Source of the DNA: Candidatus Zixiibacteriota bacterium
GTDB taxonomy: Bacteria; Desulfobacterota; Binatia; UBA9968
Length of the DNA stretch: 64,000 nucleotides
NCBI GenBank assembly: GCA_035574315.1
Contig: DATLYW010000048.1
Coordinates: forward strand, 124,001-188,000
Reading direction: 5' to 3'
Each line of letters opens with the position of its first letter. Position 1 is the first letter of the stretch. This document shows, piece by piece, positions 1 to 8,890 of the stretch. Under the pieces are notes generated by a model. It was given only the letters and a program-made list of their open reading frames with translations, had not been told where the DNA came from and searched no databases. The position numbers were made by a program, and so were the translations under genes.

Positions 1-1
1 C

Positions 2-868
2 CAGGGCCACCGCTTCGAGGTGGTGACGGGCAAGGGCTATCGCCCTTCACCGATCGACCTCCGCGGGTGGCGGTTCGTCGCCTGGGGCTTCATCGCGCTC
101 TATGCCTTCCTGTCGAAGCTTTTGCCGCTTCTGCTGATCGCGTACGCCGCGCTGACGCCCTACTTCGCCCCTCCGTCCGCGGTCATGTTCCGCCGCCTTT
201 CGCTGGTCCACTTTGCCGGCATGGACTGGGAGCTGGTCATCCGCGGTTTGAAGAACACGGCCCTCCTGGTCGCGGTCGTCCCGCTGCTCGTCGTTCTGTT
301 CGCGTTTTGCATCTCGTGGCTCGTGGTCCGCTCGCGGCGCAACATTCGCTATATCCTCGAGTTCGGCGCGTTCCTGCCGCACGCGCTCCCGGAAGTCATC
401 CTCGCCATCGGCGCGCTGCTGCTCGCCCTGTTCGTGCTCGGCGACCACGTGCCTCTTTACGGCTCGGTCTGGCTGATCGCGATCGTGTACGTCATCGCGC
501 GCCTCGCGTTCGCGACGCGCGCGATCAACGGGTCGCTGCTGCAGATCCACAGGGAGCTGGAAGAAGCCGCCTTCGTCGCAGGGCTCTCCAACGCCCGGAC
601 CGCGGCCCGCATCCTGTTCCCGCTGCTCCGGCCGGCCCTGCTCTCGGTCTGGATCTGGACCGCGCTGCTGGTCTACCGCGAGCTGACGGTCGCGGTCTTT
701 CTGGGCGTGCACGACAACGTCACCCTTCCCGCCGTGATCTGGAGCTACTGGTACGGCGGCGGAATCAACAAGGCTTCGGCGGTGACCCTGTTGATGACGC
801 TCGTCCTGGCGCCGCTGATCCTGCTCTTCTGGTGGTTCGGCCGGCGCAGCCAGGTTTCGGTGCAATGA
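2..868 (+). CDS. Fe3+-type ABC transporter permease, C-terminal part
   Basis: Inner-membrane permease of a binding-protein-dependent importer, resembling the FbpB/SfuB iron permease family. The reading frame is open from the window edge, so the N-terminal half is missing; FbpB-type permeases are usually over 500 residues with two homologous halves and this looks like the second. Several hydrophobic segments are seen, and near residues 185-210 of the fragment there is the EAA loop (EEAAFVAGLSNARTA) that docks on the ATPase. The stretch before the first membrane span (TGKGYRP) is typical of the linker between halves. Substrate is inferred from family only; the partner ATPase and binding protein would lie outside the window. 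Confidence 0.85.
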   Translation, partial: QGHRFEVVTGKGYRPSPIDLRGWRFVAWGFIALYAFLSKLLPLLLIAYAALTPYFAPPSAVMFRRLSLVHFAGMDWELVIRGLKNTALLVAVVPLLVVLFAFCISWLVVRSRRNIRYILEFGAFLPHALPEVILAIGALLLALFVLGDHVPLYGSVWLIAIVYVIARLAFATRAINGSLLQIHRELEEAAFVAGLSNARTAARILFPLLRPALLSVWIWTALLVYRELTVAVFLGVHDNVTLPAVIWSYWYGGGINKASAVTLLMTLVLAPLILLFWWFGRRSQVSVQ

Positions 869-889
869 TCCCGTGAGCGGCGCGCATGG

Positions 890-1264
890 ATGCGCAATGC
901 TTGCTCGAGGGGATGCCCGCCCGGTGACGCGAGCGTGCTTGTCTTGGCATGCGGCGACCCGCGCACCCGCGACGTTTACCTGACAACCCGCCAGCCCGCC
1001 GACCGGAAGAAGCTCTTCCGGGCGAGCGTGGCGAACGCGGTCCAGCAGACGATCCTCGCGGCCGCCGCCATGAAGCTCGGCACCGGCTGTCCGGTGTTCC
1101 GGAGCGGCTCCGGCTCCTCTGGGTTGTCCCCGTCGGCCATCCGCCGGCCTGGCCCCGGCCCAGGCCCCGCCGCAAGATCGCCGACTTCACCCGCCTCGAG
1201 CGCTACGACGCCCGCGAGCTCCGCGGCGCGGGTTTGCGCGCGTTGCGGGAGCCGGTTTTCATGA
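890..1264 (+). pseudogene. Decayed nitroreductase, 3' remnant with frameshift
   Basis: The first part, in frame 2 to about 1085, reads like the middle of a nitroreductase-family protein (LVLACGDPRTRDVYL, then ASVANAVQQTILAAAAMKLG). Near 1085-1100 the similarity jumps to frame 1 and continues as the family's C-terminal part (LLWVVPVGHPPAWPRPRPRR, then TRLERYD). No N-terminal FMN-binding part is visible upstream, where the permease gene ends at 868. The remnant is therefore both 5'-truncated and frameshifted. The family call rests on recognised sequence pattern, not on a search. A sequencing error could explain the frameshift but not the missing front. Confidence 0.6.
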
Positions 1265-1279
1265 GCGATCGGGGCCTTG

Positions 1280-2791
1280 CTAGGAGAACGAGATCTCGTA
1301 TTTCTCGGGGTGCAGCGCCTCGCTCACCTTGATGATGATCTTGTGATTGATCTCGCGCTCGAGGTTTTCCAGGCTGTTATTGGTTTCGTCGTAGAGAAAA
1401 TTGGCGACGTCGGGATGCAGGCGGACGACGATGTTCTTGCCGTTTTCCACCATGGACTGCTGCTTCTTGATCGTACGCAACAGATCGTAGGCGATCGTTA
1501 CCGGTGACTTGATCCGCCCGCGGCCGTCGCAGTGCGGGCAGGGGCGCAGCAGCTGGTTCTCCAGGCTCTCCCGCGTGCGCTGACGCGTCATCTCGACCAG
1601 GCCCAGCTCGGAGATCTTCAGGATGTTCGTCCGGGCCTTGTCCTTCTTGAGCGCTTCTTTCAAGGCGTCGTAAACCTTCTTGCGGTTCGACTCCTTTTCC
1701 ATGTCGATGAAATCGATGATGATGATGCCGCCGATGTTTCTCAAGCGCAGCTGCCGGACCACCTCCTGCGCCGCCTCGAGGTTGGTCTTGACGATGGTTT
1801 CTTCCTGGCTGCGCTTGCCGACGAAACGCCCGGTGTTGACGTCGATCGCCGTCAGCGCCTCGGTGCGCTCGATGATGATGTAGCCGCCCGAGCGCAGCCA
1901 CACCCGGGGCTCGAGCGCCTTCTCGATCTTCTCCTCGATCCCGTAGCGATCGAAGAGCGGCTCCTTTTCCTGGTAAAGGATGATCTTCGATTTCAGCCGG
2001 GGCATGAAATTGCGGACGAAATCGAGAATGCGCCGGTAGTCCTTGGCGGAATCCACGACCACCTGCTCGGTCTCGGTGGTGAAGAAGTCCCGGATGCTGC
2101 GCATGATGAGGTCCAGATCCTGATGGATGAGCGCGGGCGCCGAAGCCGAGGCGGCCTTCTCCCGGATGCGTTTCCAGAGCCTGATGAGAAACCGCAGGTC
2201 ACGCTGGATCTCGCGCTTGCTCCGCCCCTCGCACGCGGTGCGCAGGATGAAGCCGCCTTCTTCGGTGAGCAACGACTGCGCGATCTCCCTGAGGCGCTTT
2301 CGTTCCTCCTCTCCTTCGATGCGCCGCGAGATCCCGGTGTGTTTCGTGTTGGGCATGAACACCATGTAGCGCCCGGGCAGCGACACGTGCGAGGTCACCC
2401 GGGCTCCCTTGGTGCCGAGGGGATCCTTGGCGACCTGTACCAGGATCTCCTCTCCCCGGGAGAGCTGTTTCTCGAGCGGCACTCGGCGGCGCGGCGGCGG
2501 TTTCGGGATCTCTTCGATTTCCGCCTCGTCCTCGCCTGCCTCGATCAGGCGCAGCTCGCCCCCCCCGCTCCAGAAGTCCGAGGCGTGCAGGAACGCCGCC
2601 TTTTCCATGCCGATGTCGACGAACGCCGCCTGCATGCCCGGCAGGACTCGCGACACCTTGCCCTTGTAGATGTTTCCCGCGATCCCCCGCTCTTCTTTCC
2701 GCTCGATCAGGAACTCGGCGAGAAGTCCGTCCTCCATGATGGCGATACGGCTTTCCTGGGGGGTGGAATTGATGAAAATCTCTTGCTTCAT
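1280..2791 (-). CDS. rng: Ribonuclease G (Rne/Rng family)
   Basis: Endoribonuclease that cuts single-stranded A/U-rich RNA, acting in 16S rRNA 5' maturation and mRNA decay in the cytoplasm. At 503 residues it has RNase G size, without the long RNase E scaffold tail. An S1 domain spans about residues 37-130, interrupted by an acidic/proline insert near 85-105. The catalytic metal ligands are D317 (in AIDVNTG) and D360 (in IIIIDFIDM), 43 residues apart as in RNase E. The zinc-link cysteines C418 and C421 (CPHC) follow 58 residues later, also the family spacing. A good promoter lies upstream on the same strand (2897-2925). Confidence 0.96.
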   Translation of the reverse strand: MKQEIFINSTPQESRIAIMEDGLLAEFLIERKEERGIAGNIYKGKVSRVLPGMQAAFVDIGMEKAAFLHASDFWSGGGELRLIEAGEDEAEIEEIPKPPPRRRVPLEKQLSRGEEILVQVAKDPLGTKGARVTSHVSLPGRYMVFMPNTKHTGISRRIEGEEERKRLREIAQSLLTEEGGFILRTACEGRSKREIQRDLRFLIRLWKRIREKAASASAPALIHQDLDLIMRSIRDFFTTETEQVVVDSAKDYRRILDFVRNFMPRLKSKIILYQEKEPLFDRYGIEEKIEKALEPRVWLRSGGYIIIERTEALTAIDVNTGRFVGKRSQEETIVKTNLEAAQEVVRQLRLRNIGGIIIIDFIDMEKESNRKKVYDALKEALKKDKARTNILKISELGLVEMTRQRTRESLENQLLRPCPHCDGRGRIKSPVTIAYDLLRTIKKQQSMVENGKNIVVRLHPDVANFLYDETNNSLENLEREINHKIIIKVSEALHPEKYEISFS

Positions 2792-2896
2792 GTTTTATCG
2801 GATCAAACGTGTTTTTGAGGGAGGCAGGCTCAGGGACGGATCGCCGCTCGGCATCGGGAGATCCAATCGACGGCCGTCAACGATCGGCCGTCTAAG

Positions 2897-2925
2897 CTTA
2901 TAGTGTAAATTTTCGGCGACTGCAA
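2897..2925 (-). promoter_or_regulatory. Sigma70-type promoter of rng
   Basis: On the minus strand, TTGCAG (2925-2920), a 17-base spacer, then TATAAG (2902-2897). It faces the rng start at 2791 and leaves a leader of roughly 100 bases. Confidence 0.6.
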
Positions 2926-2960
2926 GCAGAGTTCAGCCGCGACCCGCGAAACGGCCTCGG

Positions 2961-2989
2961 TTGACATCGGCAGGGTCGCCGGATACTCT
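2961..2989 (+). promoter_or_regulatory. Sigma70-type promoter of the HNH endonuclease gene
   Basis: TTGACA (2961-2966), 17 bases, TACTCT (2984-2989). The expected transcript start is near 2996, about 36 bases before the gene. It is divergent from the rng promoter in the same 240-base spacer. Confidence 0.6.
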
Positions 2990-3031
2990 GGACTCGATAC
3001 GCAGCCATGGTCGCGGCCCTTTTGAACCCAG

Positions 3032-3664
3032 ATGAGCTATAGCGCGGCGGTTCCAGCCTACTCCATCCTCAACACCAAGGTTTTAATTCTCAACCGTTCC
3101 TATCTGCCGATCCACGTCACCTCGGTGCGCCGTGCTTTCGTGCTTCTCTATCAGGGGATCGCGCGGGCGGTAAACGAGCAATACCAGACCTTCGATTTCG
3201 CGAGCTGGAGCGACCTGTCGGTCTCGGCCCGCGACGAGACCATCGGGCTGGTGAACCGCGTCATCCGGGTGCCCCGCGTCATCCTTCTGGTGGGCTACGA
3301 TCGGGTTCCGAAGCGCCAGGTCCGCTTCAGCCGGTACAATATCTACGCGCGGGACAAGTGTACCTGCCAGTACTGCAACCGCCGCCTCCCCCGGCATGAG
3401 CTTAACCTCGACCATGTGATTCCGCGCTCTCAGGGAGGCACCTCGGTATGGGAAAACGTCGTCTGCTCCTGTCAGGAATGCAACCGCCGAAAGGGCGGGC
3501 GAACGCCCCAGCAGGCCGGAATGACGCTTATACGGAAACCGTTCAAGCCCCAATGGACTCCCTTCATGCAGGAAACTTTCAGCCTGTCGCGCTACAAGGA
3601 ATGGCTCCCCTTCCTCAATACCGTCGATGTTTCCTACTGGAACACCGAGCTTCTGGAAAAATAG
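3032..3664 (+). CDS. HNH endonuclease family protein
   Basis: The HNH nuclease core is at about residues 108-157: CQYCN, then LDHVIPRSQGG, then WENVVCSCQECNRRKGG. This gives a metal-binding His/Asn/His core plus two CxxC zinc pairs. Residues 1-100 match the conserved N-terminal domain of a widespread family of stand-alone HNH proteins about 160-210 residues long, whose substrate is unknown. No Shine-Dalgarno sequence is obvious before the ATG, but no other in-frame start gives a better family fit. The gene has its own promoter and no restriction-modification or toxin partner nearby, so a DNA-repair or processing role is only a guess. Confidence 0.85.
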   Translation: MSYSAAVPAYSILNTKVLILNRSYLPIHVTSVRRAFVLLYQGIARAVNEQYQTFDFASWSDLSVSARDETIGLVNRVIRVPRVILLVGYDRVPKRQVRFSRYNIYARDKCTCQYCNRRLPRHELNLDHVIPRSQGGTSVWENVVCSCQECNRRKGGRTPQQAGMTLIRKPFKPQWTPFMQETFSLSRYKEWLPFLNTVDVSYWNTELLEK

Positions 3665-3736
3665 CGGGCAGGTCAGGGTCGGATTCAATATATAGTGCAG
3701 AGCTGCATTTTGCTCCCCTCTATATTGTAATTTTCC

Positions 3737-3766
3737 TTGACAGGCCCGACCGCCCTATGAAATAGT
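3737..3766 (+). promoter_or_regulatory. Putative promoter of smc
   Basis: TTGACA (3737-3742), 18 bases, AATAGT (3761-3766). The -35 is perfect and the -10 moderate. It precedes the smc start by about 60 bases. Confidence 0.4.
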
Positions 3767-3826
3767 GCCATCCGAGCGCTCGAAACGGCTCGCGGCCGGC
3801 CTCGAAGCCTACCGAAAGTACCGAAA

Positions 3827-6800
3827 ATGCGCCTGAAACGGCTCGAGATGACGGGTTTCAAGTCCTTCGCGGAAAGGACCGCCTTGGACCTCACCCGGGG
3901 AATCACTGCCGTGGTCGGCCCCAACGGGTGCGGCAAGTCCAACATCGTGGACGCCCTGCGTTGGGCGATGGGGGAGCAAAGCGCCAAGCACCTCCGCGGC
4001 CACCTCATGGAGGACGTGATCTTCAACGGCAGCGACAGCCTGGCCGCTACCGGCATGGCTGAGGTCTCTCTAGTCTTCGACAACGAGGACGGCCGCGGCC
4101 CGGTCGAATACAACGGCTTCAGCGAGATCATGGTCACGCGCCGGCTCTTCCGCTCCGGCGAATCGGAGTACTCGATCAACAAGGTGCCGTGCCGGCTGAA
4201 GGACATCATCGAGCTCTTCCTGGGAACGGGCGTGGGCAGCAAAGCCTACTCGATCGTCGAGCAGGGACGGATCGACGAGCTGGTCAACGCCAAGCCGGAG
4301 GAGCGCCGCGCGCTGATCGAAGAGGCCGCCGGGACGAGCAAGTACAAGAGCCGCAAGCTCATCGCCGAGCGCAAGCTGGAAAAGACGCAGCAGAATCTGC
4401 TGCGCGTGAGCGACATCGTGCGCGAGATCGAGCGCCAGATCCGCTCGATGGAGCTGCAGGCGAAAAAAGCCGAGCGCTATCGCGCGCTACGCGCCGAGCT
4501 GCGCGAAAAGGAGCTGCTGTGGGCGGCGCTGCGGCGCCGCGGCGCCGCAGCGCAGATCGCGCTCGACGAGTCTCGGCTGGCAGACACCGAAGCGCGCCTG
4601 GCGGAGTGTCAGGCCGCCTTGCGCGCCAAAGAGGCCGAGAGCGAAGCCGTGCGGCTCGAGATGATGGAGCTCGAAAAGAAAATCGGCGCCCAGCAGGAAG
4701 AAGTCTACCAGGCGCGGATCGACATCCAGACACAGGAACAACGGATCGATTTCTACCGCAAGGATCTGGAGCAGATCGAGGGAACGGAAGCCGAGGCCCG
4801 AGCCAGCCTCCGCGCCCTCGAGGAGAAGCTGGAGGTGCTCGCTCGGGAGATCGCCGAGCTCGAGAAGGCGAAGGAGAGCGTCGTCCAGCTCTCGCTGTTC
4901 GAGGAAAGCTTTCTCCGCCGCAAGGAGGCCGAGCTGGCCGAGGCGCAGGCGCGGATGGAAGCGCTCCAAAGGGAGCTGGAGCGGGACAAGGAAACCCTGA
5001 TCGAGCTGGCCAACCGGGCCGCGCATTTGAGAAACGAGGCGGCCGCGAAGGAGCGGCGGCGCGAGGAAATCGAACGCGATCTCCAGCGCAGCCGCGCCGA
5101 GCACGGAGCGGCCCTTGAGGCCGCGGCCGCATGCGAGCGAAAGCTCGCCGAGACCGGCTCGGCCCTCGAGAGCTGCCTGGCGCAGGCGTCGGAGCGGAGC
5201 CTGGAATCGGCCCAGGTGAACGCGTCGATCCAGAGTCTCGCCCGGAGCCGGGAGGAGCAGGAGCAGAAGATCGCCGCCCTCAAGGAGCAGCTCCACGAGA
5301 GCCGCTCGCGCCTGCTCTCCCTCGAAGAGCTGCAGAAGAACTACGAAGGCTACCACGAAGGCGTCCGGGCGATCATGCTGAAGAAGCGCCGTCAGGAGCC
5401 GGCCTCAGACGGAATCTACGGGCTCGTGGCCGAGGTCCTCGAGGCGCCCGAAGCGTACGAGAAGGCGCTGACCGCCGTCCTCGGCGACCGCCTGCAGTAC
5501 GTGATCGTCCGCGGGCAGGAGGAAGGCGTCGAAGCGATCGAGTACCTGAAGCGGGAAGCCTCGGGGCGGGGCAGCTTCATTCCGCTGCAGCTCGCCCGCC
5601 GGAGCTCCAAGCCGTTGCCGCTCGGTGAAGCCGAGGTCGTCGGGCCCCTGCTCGAGAAGATCTCCGTCAAGGAGGGCTACCGCGAAGTCGCGGAATACCT
5701 GCTCGCGGACGTCGTCCTGGTCAAGGATCTGAAAGCCGGCCTCGCGCTCTGGAGCCGAAACGGCTATTACAGCACGCTGGTCACGCCGGACGGCGAGGTC
5801 ATCGACTCGATGGGAGTGGTGACCGGAGGCAGCGGCGACTCGCTCGAAGGGAGCCTGCTGGCGCAGCGCCGCCGCATGCGCGAGCTGCGCGAGCTGATCG
5901 CAGACCTCCAGGCCCGCCTGGAACGCGAGCTGGGGGAACTGGCCGACGTCAAGGAGCGGCTCGAGGAATCGGAGACCCGCAAGGCGACGCTCGCGAGCGA
6001 AATTCATCGCCTCGAGCTGGAACGCGTGCGCCTGGAGACCGAACGGCGGGCGACCGAGCAGGAGGCCGACCGGCTTCGCCGCGCCATCGACACCCTGGTG
6101 CAAGAGCAGCGCGACCTCGCGACCGCGCTGGAGCTCCTCGCCGACCAGATCGCGCAATGCGGCGCCGAGACCGAGGCGTGCCGGCGGGAGGCCGCCGCGC
6201 GCGAGGCGGCGCTCGGGGAAAAGCAGGCCTCGTTCGCCGCGTTGAAGGGCGGGCTGGAAAGCGCGGAAGCCGAGGTCACGCAATCGCGGATCCGCAACGC
6301 GGCGCTCGGAGAAAAACGGGAGCACAGCGACCAGACCCTCAAGACGCGTCTGGCGCTGAAGCAGGAGACGGCGGCGCAAATCGCGGCGCGCCGCGCGCAG
6401 ATCGACGGCGTTCTGCGCAAACGCGAAGAGACCGCTGCCGCGCTGGCGACGGCGGAAACAGCTCTGGCCTCCGCGCACCAGCGCCTCGCGGAGCTGGACG
6501 CCAGGCTTCAGCTCGACCGCGACCGGTACCGGGAGACCTCCCGCCGCGTCGCCGCGATCGAGGAATCGATCAGGGAGCTGCGGCCGCTCGGGGAAGCGTG
6601 CCAGGAGGAAAGAAACCGGCTGCACGTGGCGCTGGCCGAGAAGCGCGTCGCGCTCCAGCACCTGGCGGATTCCATCCGCGAGAAATATGACGTGGATCTC
6701 GCCGCCGTGCCGCTGGCCGACGACGCATCCCTCCCGGCCGAGGAAACGCTGGCCGCCGAGATCGAGGACTGGCGCGGTCGTCTGGAACGCATGGGAGAGG

Positions 6801-7384
6801 TCAACCTGGCCGCGATCGGGGAATACGAGGAGCTGTCGGCCCGCTTCCAGTTCATGAGCCAGCAGAAAGAGGACCTCGAAAAGTCGATGGCCGACCTGCA
6901 GCGCACGATCGTCAAGCTCAACCGTATCTGCCGGCTCCGTTTCAGGGAGAGCTTCGAGGCGATCAACGAGAAGTTCCAGGCGGTCTTTCCGCGGCTGTTC
7001 CACGGAGGCAAGGCCAGGCTCGTCTTGACCGACGAGAACGATTTCCTCGAGACCGGCGTCGACATCGTCGTTCAGCCTCCGGGAAAGAAGCTCCAGTCGA
7101 TCACGCTGCTTTCCGGAGGGGAAAAGGCGCTGACGGCGGTGAGCCTTCTGTTCGCCATCTTTCTCACCAAGCCGAGCCCGTTCTGCTTCCTCGACGAGGT
7201 GGACGCCCCGCTGGACGACGCGAACATCGACCGGTTCATCGATCTCGTGAAAGAGATGAGCAGCGTCTCGCAGTTCATTCTCATCACGCACAACAAGAAA
7301 ACCATGCAGGCGGCCGAAGTCCTCTACGGGGTGACGATGGCGGAACCCGGGGTTTCCAAGATCGTCTCGGTGAGGATGAGCTAG
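3827..7384 (+). CDS. smc: Chromosome segregation ATPase SMC
   Basis: Core subunit of bacterial condensin, which dimerises and loops chromosomal DNA. At 1185 residues it has the usual length. Walker A is GPNGCGKS at residues 31-38. Long coiled coils flank a hinge domain at roughly residues 500-670, which carries Gly-rich turns (VVTGGSGD). The C-terminal head holds the ABC signature LLSGGEKALTAVSLLF near residue 1095 and Walker B FCFLDEVDAPLDDAN near 1120-1133. The next gene, ftsY, starts 41 bases downstream and is probably co-transcribed. scpA and scpB, the usual partners, are not in the window. Confidence 0.98.
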   Translation: MRLKRLEMTGFKSFAERTALDLTRGITAVVGPNGCGKSNIVDALRWAMGEQSAKHLRGHLMEDVIFNGSDSLAATGMAEVSLVFDNEDGRGPVEYNGFSEIMVTRRLFRSGESEYSINKVPCRLKDIIELFLGTGVGSKAYSIVEQGRIDELVNAKPEERRALIEEAAGTSKYKSRKLIAERKLEKTQQNLLRVSDIVREIERQIRSMELQAKKAERYRALRAELREKELLWAALRRRGAAAQIALDESRLADTEARLAECQAALRAKEAESEAVRLEMMELEKKIGAQQEEVYQARIDIQTQEQRIDFYRKDLEQIEGTEAEARASLRALEEKLEVLAREIAELEKAKESVVQLSLFEESFLRRKEAELAEAQARMEALQRELERDKETLIELANRAAHLRNEAAAKERRREEIERDLQRSRAEHGAALEAAAACERKLAETGSALESCLAQASERSLESAQVNASIQSLARSREEQEQKIAALKEQLHESRSRLLSLEELQKNYEGYHEGVRAIMLKKRRQEPASDGIYGLVAEVLEAPEAYEKALTAVLGDRLQYVIVRGQEEGVEAIEYLKREASGRGSFIPLQLARRSSKPLPLGEAEVVGPLLEKISVKEGYREVAEYLLADVVLVKDLKAGLALWSRNGYYSTLVTPDGEVIDSMGVVTGGSGDSLEGSLLAQRRRMRELRELIADLQARLERELGELADVKERLEESETRKATLASEIHRLELERVRLETERRATEQEADRLRRAIDTLVQEQRDLATALELLADQIAQCGAETEACRREAAAREAALGEKQASFAALKGGLESAEAEVTQSRIRNAALGEKREHSDQTLKTRLALKQETAAQIAARRAQIDGVLRKREETAAALATAETALASAHQRLAELDARLQLDRDRYRETSRRVAAIEESIRELRPLGEACQEERNRLHVALAEKRVALQHLADSIREKYDVDLAAVPLADDASLPAEETLAAEIEDWRGRLERMGEVNLAAIGEYEELSARFQFMSQQKEDLEKSMADLQRTIVKLNRICRLRFRESFEAINEKFQAVFPRLFHGGKARLVLTDENDFLETGVDIVVQPPGKKLQSITLLSGGEKALTAVSLLFAIFLTKPSPFCFLDEVDAPLDDANIDRFIDLVKEMSSVSQFILITHNKKTMQAAEVLYGVTMAEPGVSKIVSVRMS

Positions 7385-7425
7385 CCCCCTGCGCCGCTTC
7401 TTTCCCGCCGGTTCCGAAGCAAGCC

Positions 7426-8352
7426 ATGGAGGGAAGTTCTTTTTTCCAGCGCCTCAAGCAGGGACTCGCCAAAAGCCGCGAGACCTGGGTGCAAAAGATC
7501 GGCTCGGTCTTTCAGGGCCGCCGATGGGACGAGGAGTCGCTCGCGGCGATGGAGGAGACGCTGCTCGCCGCCGATCTCGGCGTCGCCGCCACCGAAAAGC
7601 TGATGGCCGCCCTGCGCCGTAAATCGCCGCCGGGCGGCGGAGCGCCGGCCGAAGCCATGGAGGCGGTGCTTCAAGAAGCGATCCTGGAGCTGATCGAGGG
7701 AAGCGGAGCGCCGCCGCCCGGCGCGCCGCTTCCGGCGCGCCCCTGGGTGATCCTGTTCCTCGGCGTCAACGGCGTCGGCAAGACCACCACCATCGGCAAG
7801 CTCGCGGCCCAGTACCAGAGCGCGGGGAAGAAAGCGTTGCTCGTAGCCGGGGACACGTTTCGCGCCGCGGCTATCGAGCAGCTCGAGGCGTGGGGGCGGC
7901 GGGCCGGAGCCGACGTGGTCAAGCACCGGGCGGGAGCCGATCCCTCTGCGGTCGTCTACGACGGCATCGAGGCGGCGAAGAACCGCGGCGTCGACGTGGC
8001 GTTGATCGATACCGCCGGCCGGCTGCACACGAAGACCCATCTGATCGAAGAGCTCAAGAAGATCCGCCGCGTGATCGCGAGGGCGCTGCCCGGGGCGCCG
8101 CACGAAACCCTCCTGGTGCTCGACGCCACGGTGGGACAGAACGGGCTGCAGCAGGCGCGCGTCTTCAAGGAGGCCGCAGACATCACCGGGATCGTGCTCA
8201 CCAAGCTCGACGGCACGGCCAAGGGCGGCGTGGTGATCGCCGTGCGGGAAACCCTCGGGGTGCCCGTCCGCTATATCGGCGTCGGCGAAGAGCCGGAGGA
8301 TCTCCAGCCTTTCGAGGCTCGCCGTTTCGTCGAAGCCCTTTTCGAGAAGTAG
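7426..8352 (+). CDS. ftsY: Signal recognition particle receptor FtsY
   Basis: SRP-type GTPase that receives Ffh-ribosome complexes at the inner membrane. N domain at about residues 1-100, then the G domain: G1 GVNGVGKTT (113-121), the insertion-box motif DTFRAAAIEQL near 142-152, G3 DTAGRLH near 195, and TKLDGTAKGG near 259. At 308 residues it lacks the long acidic A domain of E. coli FtsY, like many compact bacterial receptors. It directly follows smc, an arrangement also known elsewhere in bacteria. Its partner Ffh is encoded at 24655-25995. Confidence 0.97.
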   Translation: MEGSSFFQRLKQGLAKSRETWVQKIGSVFQGRRWDEESLAAMEETLLAADLGVAATEKLMAALRRKSPPGGGAPAEAMEAVLQEAILELIEGSGAPPPGAPLPARPWVILFLGVNGVGKTTTIGKLAAQYQSAGKKALLVAGDTFRAAAIEQLEAWGRRAGADVVKHRAGADPSAVVYDGIEAAKNRGVDVALIDTAGRLHTKTHLIEELKKIRRVIARALPGAPHETLLVLDATVGQNGLQQARVFKEAADITGIVLTKLDGTAKGGVVIAVRETLGVPVRYIGVGEEPEDLQPFEARRFVEALFEK

Positions 8353-8360
8353 TCCCGAGC

Positions 8361-8390
8361 TTGACTCCTCGCCGCGCTCTCGGCTACGCT
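8361..8390 (+). promoter_or_regulatory. Promoter of the A-type Fe-S carrier gene
   Basis: TTGACT (8361-8366), 18 bases, TACGCT (8385-8390), starting just after the ftsY stop. A purine-rich ribosome site (ACGGAGAAT) follows before the ATG at 8416. Confidence 0.55.
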
Positions 8391-8415
8391 AGGGACTGTT
8401 CGACGGAGAATCGCG

Positions 8416-8778
8416 ATGCCAGAGAAGCCCCTGCAAGACACGACTGTCACCGCGCGACTGAGCCTGACCGAGGAGGCTATCCGGCAGGTCAAGAGCATCA
8501 TGGCGCGCGACCGCATGGAAGATTGCGGCCTGCGCGTGGCCGTGCGCGACGGGGGCTGCTCCGGGATGTCCTACCATTTGAGTTTCGACAAAGAACCGGC
8601 GCCGCAGGACGTCGTGCTCGACGCCGGCGGTCTCAAGATCTTCATCGACGCGAAAAGCGCTCCGTACCTCCAGGGCACCGTGATCGACTTCGTCGGAGGC
8701 CTTTACGGCGGCGGGTTCAAGTTCAGCAACCCCAACGCAACGGCCACCTGCGGCTGCGGCACGTCGTTCGCCACGTAA
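8416..8778 (+). CDS. A-type iron-sulfur cluster carrier (IscA/ErpA family)
   Basis: Cytoplasmic protein that carries Fe-S clusters to client enzymes. The three family cysteines are present: one in GGCSGMSY near residue 49 and two in the C-terminal CGCGTSF near 113-115. A total length of 120 residues and the segment FVGGLYGGGFKFSNPNA fit the HesB/IscA fold. An ErpA, IscA or SufA role cannot be decided from sequence alone, and no isc or suf genes are adjacent. The gene has its own promoter, so it is probably monocistronic. Confidence 0.92.
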   Translation: MPEKPLQDTTVTARLSLTEEAIRQVKSIMARDRMEDCGLRVAVRDGGCSGMSYHLSFDKEPAPQDVVLDAGGLKIFIDAKSAPYLQGTVIDFVGGLYGGGFKFSNPNATATCGCGTSFAT

Positions 8779-8837
8779 AGCCTCCCGCCACGGTCACGGG
8801 AACGTTCGTCCGCTTGCGCGCTCCGGACGAGAAACCT

Positions 8838-8866
8838 TTGACTCCACGAAACGATCCTGCTACGAC
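8838..8866 (+). promoter_or_regulatory. Promoter of the zinc-type dehydrogenase gene
   Basis: TTGACT (8838-8843), 17 bases, TACGAC (8861-8866). A GGAG ribosome site at 8880-8883 supports the TTG start at 8891. Confidence 0.55.
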
Positions 8867-8890
8867 CATGAAGCTTCCCGGAGTTTTTTC

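Noticed and set aside
3686..3726. Inverted AT-rich pair (CAATATATAG and CTATATTG) and a TGCA-GAGC-TGCA hairpin after the HNH gene
   Set aside because: Arms are unequal and the hairpin stem is only 4 bp, so neither a terminator nor an operator call is justified.
5405..7291. 628-codon open frame on the minus strand under smc
   Set aside because: Antisense shadow of a GC-rich gene; the opposite frame encodes a complete, motif-perfect SMC. The same applies to the long minus frame under groEL (22810-24609) and many others.
8806..8830. 7-bp stem TCGTCCG/CGGACGA after the Fe-S carrier gene
   Set aside because: No T-run follows; it may be chance in GC-rich sequence.
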